64,000 nucleotides of DNA, taken from contig JAJLRJ010000006.1 of NCBI GenBank assembly GCA_024195265.1, forward strand, positions 5,756,615 through 5,820,614, given 5' to 3'. This stretch comes from Dendrophyllia cribrosa. Taxonomy: Eukaryota; Cnidaria; Anthozoa; Scleractinia; Dendrophylliidae. The notes under the pieces were generated by a model. That model saw nothing but the letters and a program-made list of their open reading frames with translations, was not told where the DNA came from and ran no database searches. Below, piece by piece: positions 24,045 through 36,300 of this stretch; the stretch's first letter is position 1; each line of letters begins with the position of its first letter. The translations under genes and the position numbers were made by a program.

Positions 24045-27000
24045 CTGCGATGTCATTTTCTTTCCTAAAAACCTGAGGTCAGCCAAAGGAATAACAGATG
24101 GCCTGTAAACAGGAGTAAAAAAAAGTTATCAAAAATCTTTTTTGAAAACTTTTTTTTAATTTGAACTCCAAAATATGACCATTCAAATGAAAGCAACTGA
24201 GCAGTACTTTCCTGTGGTGCTGTTTATTATGCTGTACAAAGTGGTTGTAACTTTTAAATCTGTAGATGAAATCCTAAAGTGTGACCATTCAAATGAAAGC
24301 TATTGAGCAGTACTTTCCTGTGGTGCTGTTTATTATGTTGTACAAGGTGGTTCTAACTTTTAAGTCTGTAGATGAAATCCTGAAGTGTGACCATTCAAAT
24401 GAAAGCTATTGATCAGTATTTTCCTGTGGTGCTGTTTATAATGTTGTACAAGGTGGTTCTAATTTTTGAGTCTGCGGATGAACTCCAAAGTGTGACCATT
24501 CAAATGAAAGCTTTTGAGCAGTATTTTCCTGTGGTGCTGTTTATTATGTTGTACAAGGTGGTTCTAATTTTGAGTCTGCGGATGAACTCCAAAGTGTGAC
24601 CATTCAAATGAAAGCTATTAAGAAGGACTTTGCTGTGGTGCTGCTTATAATGCTGTACAAGGTTGTTACAACATTTGGGTCTTAGGATGAAATGATACAG
24701 TGTGACCATTCAAATGAAAGCTATGGAGCATTTCTTTGCTGTGGTGATGTTTATAATGCTGTACAAAATGGTTCTAACTTACATGTAAGTGTCTATGAAT
24801 GAAATGCTACAGTATGACCATTCAAAACACGGCTCTTCAGTAGTGCTATCCTGTGGTACTCCTTGTTTTTCTGCATGCACTTATAAAATGAAAATTTCAA
24901 TTTTACTTGAGTTCTGATTTTGGCTGCTTTAGGGGTGTAAAGAGAATTAACATTTTGAACCTGACCCCACCCACCTGCCATGAGCACACTGGAAAGGTAA
25001 CCGACACTTGGACAGACGCCCAATCAGCTCCTGGCACTCACTTACACCAAGAGTCTCCCCAAACTTAACAGCACCTGTACACAAACAAAACAAATGGGAA
25101 TTAATGGTTTACTACCACGTCGCACTAAATTTTTTCAGGTTCTGTTTTTTCCGATTTTTGCGGATTTTTTTACGATCCACCAAAAAAAGTTCCTACCAAA
25201 AAAAATTTAAACATTTTCTCAGCAAAAATTTAACTCCACTGTCGAAATAATGTGCAAACATAACTTTTACACGTAATGATAATTCATCTAGTGGTACAGC
25301 ATAGTTATTGCTGTTTCATTGCCAAAGCAATCAGCCACGCTAGGGCAAGATGTAACAGCCCATTTCCGAGTTGCTTTAAGCCTCCTTTTCAAACCGAGGA
25401 CAAGTGCAAAACCATTCATATCAGACAACGAGCAGTCTTTCTTTCCCAGCTTAGTCCGTCGAGCGAGAAACGAAAAAAACATTAGCGAGCGGATAATGGC
25501 CGCGCGAAACTGGGGGCGAAGCAGGCGACTGCTCGTTATCTAATTCATATGGATATAAGTTTTACTTGCATGTGAAAGAAAACTTATTTTCATATGAATG
25601 GTTTTGCACTTGGCCTCGGTTTGAAAAGGAGGCTAAGAGCAACTCGGAAATGGGCTATTGAAATAGAGTAACACCTTATTTCGATTACATGTACGAAAAT
25701 GTTGTAGTTCCAATTGAACCCGACATCCTGCAAATCGCAAAAATTAATTCCCAGCAAGAAAAAATTAGTATTTCCCAATCGCAAAAATTAGTTCCCGCAA
25801 AACACAAAAAAATCGCCAATCTGCGAAATAAAACTCCCGCAAAAATTTAGTACCACACGGAAGATAATTAAAAACCGATATTTGTCCGCTGACAAATATA
25901 CTTCGAGAAGCGAACAATCCACTTTCTGAAAACTGTGAGCTTCAAGGAACAGATAATGTCCAAGGAGAAAAGTCCGTACAGATTTTTGAAACCAAATGGA
26001 GGCTATTGTGTTTATTATCCTTCAAAGGCTTGTCTGTCAAAATAAAATTCACGTTAGCGTTCAAAATCAGTTTTATTCAATTTAGCAATATATTTAAGAA
26101 AGAACACAACAACGCAATTTTGAAAACTGAGGAATATCACTTGAGGAATATTTAACAGTTATTGTGCTCCTTCATTCACTCCATGTCGAGCGGTTGAACT
26201 TTGAACCAGCTTTCATTCAGTTTCGCCAAGAAACACTGCGACACAACGCTATAATTTCGCTCCTGTTTTGTCCAATCGTGTAATCAATAATTTTTTCCTT
26301 TATTTTCTTCCTTGTTTTCTGTTTCTCTTTCCGTTTTTTTATTTAATAATTCGCGCATTTTTCTCCCAAAAACACGAAATTGCAGGCAGCGGTCATTTTC
26401 ACTTTCTTTCAAAATGTGAAATTTACCTCCATCGCTGGATATACGTCATGTAGACCAAACGTATATCGAGAGCTTTATGACCATATTTGGGCAGTGTATC
26501 AATTTGTTGAATTATAACATTGGATATTCCCCTGTTTGGGCTGCATTACATGACATGTGTAGACCAATCGTGCGCACAAAAAATATTTGATGGAGTTATA
26601 AAGTTAGATAGTGTCCCTGATAAGTATATCACTTGTGGTAACACAAGAAGTCTTAAAAGTGTTTAAAGGCTAAACAAAAATTTAGCTGTATGTTTTGCTC
26701 AGAGTCCCACAATTTCGGACTTCTCTTCTTGTACTCAACAAAGCTACGTATTTGTTGTTGTTTGTTTTGTTAAACTTATTGGACTTATATTTTCCAAAAA
26801 AAAAAAAAGCAATTTAGTTGTATTTTGTATTTTAGTTGTATTTTGATGTGTGGCACTAAATTATTGCGGAAGTTTAACATTGCAGTTCCATGGGCGAATT
26901 TGTTGTGTTTTGCGGAAACTAATTTTTGATATTGGGAAAGACTTTTTTTTTCTTGCTGGGAACTAATTTTTGCGATTCAGTGCAGGAACTCGCGTTCAAT

Positions 27001-30000
27001 TGGAATTACAACATTTACGTTTTTATTTCAGTATATGCAATCGAAATACAGATGAAACAACATGCCGATGTAGAACACGTTAATCAGGGTCACAATATTA
27101 CAATTATATCTGAAGAAAAGAGACGCTACGATTTTACATAACGTGTAAAAAAAGTGAAAATAATTTCGACTAGGGAGTACATTTTTGCGGGAATCTTTCT
27201 TTGTGAGAACTTTACTTTTGCGGATCGTGAAAAAAAAATCCCGCAAAAATTGTAAAAATTAGAACCACGCGTTAGTTACAGCTAGAAAACAAGATCCACA
27301 AGTGACCATAAGTATAGAAAGTATAGAAAGAAAGTTTTGGATGAGAAAATAGACAGCATTGTTAGGTATGTAAAAACAATAAATTAAACAATTGGGTCTG
27401 TTTGAAAAAATGTAATGCCATTACAAGCAAAATAAAAATGTCAGCAAAATCATCTCTTACATTTTTGTATACAGTTTTGCATAAAACCTTTCATTGTAAA
27501 CAAAACACATGTATACTAGCAGTAATCACAGATTATGGAGACGCGTTCGAAGGAATTTCCGGCGGAAATGAGCCCCTGAAAAAAACCAATAGGGGCGGCC
27601 ATTTGGAAAACCGTCTACCAAAAAATCTCAAATTTTACTGCATGTAAACCACAGGACAACCAACACGAAATTAGGATTGCGTTCTTCGAACGCGAATATT
27701 GATATCCATACCATGGCAGGCTTGGGAGTTGATAATTTCAGAGATGACCTTAGGAATCACTGCTGGCACTCCACAAGTCGATGAAACATGCTGTTAAGAA
27801 CATTTGAGAAAGAAAGATGGGTCATATTTACAGGCAAAGATCTCAAGTGCATAGAGACAGGCATAGACTGACTAGTCCCTAACTTTTCTCATAGATAGAC
27901 GTTGTTTCTGTCCTCCCAGCACTTGCTTCTGAGGTCCCATGCTCGGCTATCCCTGAGAGAAATCATGTCCTCCGTAGCCACCATTTTAGTTGGATATTTG
28001 GTTCGGATGGAGAAAAAATGACAATCAACTCTGGGACATCTGGCCTCAAAAGTGAGCAATGTAACTACAGTGTAAAGTAAGCTCTAAGACAGACGGACAC
28101 CCCTGTAAGGCAGATGCCAGATGGAAATCAATTATTGGCTGGTTTTGACCTAATATTTTTGTTTATCTAACTCTCTACAAGGTGGACACCTCTCTAAGGT
28201 GGTTAACTAATACTAATTCTGAAGGAGTCAGGCTTAGACAAAGTTCACTGTACATGTATTTGTATTCATGAGTATAATGTGTAATGACTGATGAAAGATA
28301 AAGATGGTAGATCCGGGGGCAAATGCCACAGGTGCCAGAATAGCCAGATGAATAACACAAAAATTAGTCCCAGAGAAAGAATCATAAAATAAATAAGTTA
28401 AACGGAAACAATACGGATGGTAACATGGTCATTACTTACCGTAAGATGCTCTCTGATTAGCTCCTAAATAAGAGAAAAATGGCTGATTAAACAATAACCC
28501 TCTTAAACATGACTTGGAGGAAGTAAACAAGAATGTAATCCAGGAATTATGCAAATCAGACTGTAAGTCGTGTTTCTCGGTGATATAACTGAGGGAGCTG
28601 GGGTGGCGTGGTTGCGAGAGCAGCTGATGTTGCTCAGGTTGAATACTGGAGATGACGCCATTTATGTGGGTTGAGTTGGTCGTTGGTTCTCATTTTTGCT
28701 CCAAGTTAAAGGACGGGTGCACACATGAGATGTCTAGTAGCGGTGACCAAGTCGGTTGTAGTTGTTTACACCAAGAGACTGGTTGTAGTGACTAATTTGG
28801 GTTATTTCAATGCTTGTTTCTTTTACTTGGTGGATGGGGGGAGGGGGGAAGGGGGTTAAGCTCCAGTAATGAAAGGGGGAGAGAAGGGAGGGGGAAATGT
28901 TCATAGGTCTGGAATCTGAATTAATTTTCTGCAATTATCTCTTTTTTGCTCCGCCTTCCCAACTACTTCTGTCTGTGATTGTTGATGGCTTATATTAAGG
29001 CCCACATAAGTACCCTATTGTGCCCCAGGGCTATGCTGGCAGAAGCCTTGTGATCTTGGTGAGTTCAACCAAACTGTCACAGTTTACAGAAGAGGGGGCC
29101 TCACCAAACAGCAGTCTTATCTCCAACCTTCAAGGTTTTGGTCCTGCTCTAACAGTATTATCATAAAAAACTAATTATTACTGAAACCTCACTTGTATGC
29201 TGTTGTTAGTAAAATGCGCTGACTTCACTAAATACATGTAAATTAAGTAAATTAGGTTTATATTTATTTACCTTCACTTTACTAACAGCCACAGAAGGTC
29301 TGCCACGCTTAACCTCTGACAATTCACGTTCCACTAATACAGATGGTACACCATGCACAAAGAGCGACATCTCTTCAGAAACTTGCAATGAATGACTTAT
29401 CACAAAACGTATTCCAATTCGCTCTATTTCAGTTTGAAATGTTCTTAACAGTCGAAATTCTTCTGCAAACAAAGTAATCTCCAAGGGAGGGGAGACTGGT
29501 GAAGACTTGATGCAAGGTTTTTTGTTTGGAGGCAGACTGTTTATATTACCATCTTCAAAGAGTTCTATGAGAACCAAATAAGAAGCCATATTTTACTAAC
29601 AAATTCAAAGCTACTGTACATGCAAGAAGTCAGTCATATCTGGGTAAAAACTGCAAAACACCATATATGTTGTTGCAATAATATAAGGGCCTATCTTATC
29701 AGATTTTCAAAATTATTTTCATCCACACATATGTAATTAGATTGTAGCCATTTTCAAATGATGTCTATCAGTAAATATGATTTCAGTTTCCTCCATCAAC
29801 AGTGCTGTATATGTACTTGCGTGGAAGACACTAACACTTCAAAATTGATTGTTCCTTAAAAGCCCCTTTGGGAAGAAGACAATAAAGTATGTATGTATGA
29901 TTATTGTATGTACATGTAAACATAGAAACAATAATTAAAAATAGTGTTTCACGAAGTTGTAGGAGTGCTCGATGCAAATACATGCAGAGCGAATTAATAC

Positions 30001-30331
30001 AATTTTAGATAGAAAATTCCTTGAGACAGTATGTATGTATGTAAATGATTTTATATATGTCCTGTACACCTACCTGACTGAAGATGTTCTAATCGAACAC
30101 GCTCATGAGCAGCGTGTTGATCTACCAAGACCAGCAAGCCATCATCATCTACAAGGAGAATCAAAAGAGTTTTGTTCACATACATGTGTACAGGTAAAAT
30201 CCGCTCTCAGGTTAGATACGTATGCAATCTACAATTGGCATCAAAATTAATTGACACAATTTGCCCAAAGCAAATTTTCCTACCTTTTGTTAAACTTATA
30301 CCATAAGGATATCTCAAAAAAGTGATCTCCC

Positions 30332-30362
<31 letters not shown>

Positions 30363-33300
30363 ACAACCCCCTATCCAATGCTGTACCGTTGATCAGGTAG
30401 TTTGTGGGCAACAACAAATGAAGGGCCGAGAGCATGTCCAGCCTATATGGGTCGGTACAAAACGTGGACCCCCCATTCTGGACCCCCCATTTGGACCCCA
30501 TCTGGACCCCCATCTGCACCCCATCTGGACCCCATCTGGACCCCTTCTGGACCCCCATCTGGACCCCTTCCGGACCCCCATCTGGACCCCCTCTTTTTCT
30601 TCCAGGAAATGGCCAAATGCTGTCGACTATGTGTGATAACAGGAGCATTTGCCCACTTGTTAACTACAAAAACAAATAACGATGGTCTCCGAAAATACCA
30701 GATTCTACATCAAATAATAAAGAAACTTGAACACTCGCCTCCATTTTAACAGCCAGGTAAGAATTAATGGAGATGAGTGTTCAGGTTTCTTTATTATTTG
30801 ATGTAGAATCTGGTATTTTCGGAGACCATCGTTATTTGTTTTTGTAGTTACCAAGTGGGCAAATGCTCCTGTTATCACACATAGTCGACAGCAAGATGTT
30901 CTAACCGCCCAGTGTTTCAACGGAATGGAACACTGAGTGGAAATAGTGTAGCATTACATGTATTATAAACGGAAGGTGGAATGTGACAAATGTGTAATTT
31001 TTATAGCGCTCTTCAGTTCCTTTTCAAGTTGCCCAGTTGTTTTTATCTTATCCTCGTAGCCAAGTATGAATTTTAATATATCGAAATTGGTCTATTCAAA
31101 ATTGTCATTTGGCCATTTCCTGGAAGAAAAAGAGGGGGTCCAGATGGGGGTCCAGAAGGGATCCAGATGGGGTCCAGATGGGGGTCCAGATGGGGTCCAA
31201 ATGGGGGGTCCAGAATGGGGGGTCCACGTTTTGTACCGACCCAACCTATATGACTTTTTAGGCCTTTTTTTATTTTTTCTCGCTCGGAATAGCTCAGAAT
31301 AGCCTCATTTTATCATACAACGAATAATATCACAAGCCCTTGTCGAATTTGCACTAACCCTAAGGAATTTGACCAATTTCACCTGAAAAAAGCAGAGTTC
31401 TGGCCCTCCAGTGCTTTGACGGTACATTCAGAGCGCAATTTCGAAGCCATTTGAAAGCAGTTTGGCCGTGAGAATATGCGACTGCAATACTTCTGACCAG
31501 TGCCAACAACTAAACGAAAATACCGTTATTTACGCACGCCTGGCTCGCTTATCTATCGTGAGCTCACTACGGCAACACATCGCCTCTGTAGCGTGTGTGT
31601 GAGCCAACGTGTATGAGGCCCGTCCGGTGATTGAAAGACATCATTAAGTCCGGAAATCCTTGAGTCTCTAGCACTTCTCAAAGAAACGAGTCGTGTTTCT
31701 TGTCCTTCCTTGTGTCTGAAGCGCCATTTAGCGCTCGAGGTGAAAAACGGACCTTGGTCGGGAAGACGAGCCGGCGGGAAAGTCTGGAATCACTTCGGAT
31801 CAGAAAAGGGGCAGCGTTGAGAGTTGTGGGCCATTTCCCATCCCGTGCCGTGGTCGAAATGCCCGATATCCGAAGTGCTTTGAGACTTATAGTATTTTGC
31901 AAAAACTTTCGGTCGGGAACTCCATTTCGGTTTTGTTGTAGGATTTCCCGACATGCTTTGCGGCAGTGGTAGATGGGTCCGCTGTGCGTGGTCGGGCACT
32001 TGAAATACAGCTTTGGGAAGCTCGAAGTGAGTTGTTGCTGGCCGGCGGGAAGACGTTTCGCATTTGGAGTCTTTAATGCAACATTAAATTCGATTTAAAA
32101 GGATTTTGAAATCGAGATACGCGTTTTGATGCGTATCAAGCTTTAAGTAATAAAACTTAGCCTGAACTGAGCATGTGTTCCTCGGCGGTCTAGTGGTTTG
32201 GTCGGGGATTTCCGCTCGGACGGCTCCAGGTTCGAATCACGCTCCGCATCTTTTTTTTTTTTTTTTTTTTTTCGAACTGGACATTATGAAAGTGATTTAC
32301 TTTTTTTGCGTTTGTCAAAATTCCTTACGTTTAATTTTTAAAAAATATCGAACCGTGTCAGTGTGAAAACAGAAGCTTACCGCAATATTGCGTTACAATA
32401 GGAGCCTTTGATTGATTGATTTTTTTTTTTTGCATACGGTATTTCTCGAAAACGACGGAAAAAACAACAGAAAAAAATTCGGAACAATGTTTTGCAACTA
32501 ATTTCTAGTTCACATGCCAAAATTGGACAAATCTGAGCAAGAAAAAATAAAAAAAGTCCTAAAAAGTCATATAGGCTGGACATGCTCACGGCCCTTCAAA
32601 TGTAACTCTGGTTGGGGGGGAAGGGGGTGGGGGGTTCGGGTTTCTTATTTTTCCAAAACATGCCCCTTTAAATGAAAGTGTCTCAACAATTTTGTCTCCC
32701 ACTGTAGGTTAAATGTGTACCCAGTATTTAATCTAGGTTAGCTAACCCTAACCCCAGCAGAGCCAACTCTAACACAAAGGTAACCATTACACCACTGGCT
32801 ACATATATCTTTGTGCTGGGGGTGACGGTTAGCTTCGTGCTTTTGGGTTAGGGTCAGCTTACCTAGATTGAATAAGATGCAGTGACCAGTGGCAGACTTG
32901 TATGTTGGGATGTTAAGCATATCCTTATTTTGAGTGTTTCTAGTGTGAACTGTGAAGCGCATGGCAAATCCATTAGAAAGATAGCCTGGCACTAGACCCT
33001 TCATGCAGTTAAAAGCTAAAACACTGTAGATATACACTGTATATCACATGTATATGGACTGGAAAAAGGTCAAAGATTGCCTGGAGTCTCTTGTACAGTG
33101 TAGGTACAGATAGTCAAGGGTTCAACTCCCGGCTGAGGACTTAAATTTTTCTGTCTGACACCTGTGACATGCTGAATAGTGAATGCATACTTCTTAATAG
33201 ATGGTTTAACAGATAATATGCTTGGATATTTTATGAGTTGTGTGGTATATCTTTAGCTCTGCAGGGGCGAGAAAAAATGTGAGCGATGAGTAAAATGTCC

Positions 33301-36300
33301 ACACACACATCCACACATTGAATAAGGGATTTATTATTTGACCAAAAACTAATTCCTTTTAGCACAGCTTTTGTGTTTAAACTGGGATACTGATGTGTAA
33401 TAGGACAATCTACTGTGTGATACAATTGGATATTTTGTGTGTTTTTCTTATAAGTTAAAATGATGTGAAAGTCAAATTTTTACGGTATTTGAAAATCATA
33501 TAGATGTAGATGTGAACTACAGATGAAACATGAGTGATAGTTGAAAAAGCAACCTGAAAACAAATTCAGGCCTGAATTCTTTCTTTCAGGTTTCTTTTTC
33601 AACTGCTTAAGTTGATAGCACACTGCAAGGATCACAACATTTTTCTGTTTATCACCAAAGTTTAATAATAAGATTAAGGAGATCACTACAGTTAATCCTT
33701 TAACTCCCAAGAGTGCCAAAATTCAAAATCAAAATCCCAAATTTCATTATTCAATGTACCTTCTTGCGAGAGAATGCCCACTATAAACTTATCATCTAAC
33801 TGTCGCAATACTCTCATGCCTGCCAGCATGTCTTTGGTGAAACGATATGGGTGGATCACATTATGAACTGAGATCTGATTCTTAATACACCCGCCTGGTT
33901 TGTTGGCCATCAGAATGTCCTTCAAAGAGAAAAACAACAGCACTTTCATTAAGCTCGGGCGAAACAGCAGCCAAATGAGAGTTGACAAGAATTCAATCCT
34001 AGAGTGCACTTTGGGGGGAGCGGGAATGGTGAAGTGGCAAGAACACTTGCCTCCCACCAATGTGGCCCAGGTTTGACTCCCGGACTCCATGTCATGTGTG
34101 AGTTGAGTTTGTTGCTCTGAGGGTTTTTTCTCTGGGGATTCTCACTGGTTTTACCTCCCTCATCAAAAAACAATCACGCTGGGATTTTTTTGGGCGATTT
34201 CCGGCCACGGTTAAACTACTTTTTACGTTTTGATGCTCTGACCATGGAACTTTGCTACAATATAACTCTCGCCATTTTCTAAAAAGTTACCATTTTTGAT
34301 TTTCAAATTTTAGTATTTTTGGCGGGAAAATGACGTCACAAGTTTGGCGGCAAAACTTTTATTTTGTATTATGGGATATACAATGGCGATTTCTGAAAGA
34401 GCGTGCAACAAGGATTTCAAATCTGAAAACAAAATTAAAATATGTTGATCCAATAAAAAGTTATAGGGTGTTGAATATTCAATTTGTGCTATTTTTAGTA
34501 ACAAAAATGGCGGAAAGTTCAAATTCAACGCCCCATAACTTCTAACTGGATCAACGTATTTTAGATTTTTTTTCAGATTTAAAATCCTTGTTGCACGCTC
34601 TTTCAGAAATCGCCGTCTATGTCCCATAATACAAAATAAAAATGTTGCCGCCAAACTTGTGACGTCATTTTCCCGCCAAAAATACAAATTGAAAACGGTA
34701 ACTTTTTAGAAAATGGCGAGAGTTATATTGTGGCAAAGTTCCATGGTCAGAGCATCAAAACATAAAAAGTAGTTTAACCGTGGCCGGAAATCGCCCAAAA
34801 AAAAACCGGCGTGAATATTTCTAAATTCCAGTTCAGTCTCGACTCTGAGGACAACAGGTTTGTCAGTTGCAAGACTGATACAGCAAGTGTCACCCTCATT
34901 AAGCAATGCTGATTTATGTTTTGTTTACATTACAGATGACAACAGAATAAAGGATAAGTAGTCAGACAGAAAAAAAGAGTTTGAACTTTCACTGTTTTTA
35001 GTGTACATCCAAGCATGTGCAAACTCTTTAAGAAAACATAGAATTCAGTTATAGCGTATAAGTGTCTTAAATTTTGTATACCCTCATCTTGTTGACCCGA
35101 GTTCATTTGTGAGACAGATCTGATCCACATACATATTTCTATGTCCAATGAGATGGTTTTAAATATATGACTTGCAGTTATGACACTAATCTCACCTTTC
35201 CCGGTGCATTAAACACAGGATTCTGCCAATTGTCAAGCATTTCTGCCACACTTTTGTGTGATTCACTGTTGAACAGATTCTGTTCATAGGCTTTCAGGGT
35301 GTCAGCATCTGTCCACTTACAGAGCTTCTCCTCTGCTCCTTCAATTTCCTGGTGCTCCTGGTACATTGCAGCCAACTGTGACATGTCTGAAAAAAAAAAT
35401 ACATGTAAAAGTTAGTTTTTTCTTTAAAGTGTACATGACTTGTACAGATGTACATGTACATGTAAATGTTGGGCACGTGAACCTAAAGTACTGTACAATG
35501 TAAATGAACTCATTATGGTTCATTCTCAAACAATGATTGCCCTGAGTGTATTTAACAAGAAGTTAAAAGAAGTACTTCCTTAGGGACAAATTTATGTCAA
35601 TTATAAATTACCTTTAGGATAGACAATTCTGTTTCCATCATTACAGTCAGATGTTTGATGTCTTCGATTTTCTCTTGGAAGCCATGGAGTGCAGGAAAAT
35701 GACAAATGAGAGGCAACTGGGTGTGGCACATGCTTGGGGTGGTCATTTCTGACCTCAGTACCTTCAGTTACAGTCACTTCAGTGCAATCGTCATCCATAA
35801 CATGGACTTCATTTGGTGGTTCAAAGGAAGAGTGTCCAGTTCGGGAATTAATAAAGAGATTTCTTCCAAGCGATGCATCAAATGTGCAGTACCATTCCCT
35901 GTTCAAAGAGCATTCTCTCTCATTGGTGTCACTCTTTTCATCTCTATATAACTTGGATCCTACAATGGATGTTTTGGAGCACTGACTTGACTGCTGTACA
36001 GACATTGCTTTGTTTGTAGTTTCACTTTCTCTCTGTGAAAAACACAAAGGCTCTGTGTACTTGTCTGTGATACCTTCTGGCTTGGTGTTATTTAAGTTTG
36101 AAACTGCTTCAGAATCAACAGTGTTTGCCTCCAAATGCTGCTTGAACTTCGACAAGCACACCCGGCAAACAGAATCACAAGTGGCTGATTGGTTTGAAGC
36201 TAAAGAAACAGTTGAGTTGCAGGTATCCCCAAGTGACACAGTCACCCCAGGGATATAATCATTGCTATTGGTACAACTGTTGCTCATGACTGGATACATT

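Noticed and set aside
30322..30749. Proline-rich protein (WTPSGPP repeats) on either strand
   Set aside because: Frames are open on both strands only because of the CTGGACCCC minisatellite inside a palindrome; no splice or start context.
32172..32250. Genuine tRNA gene
   Set aside because: B-box-like and A-box-like words are present, but the arms do not form a clean cloverleaf and the segment recurs within a longer repeat.
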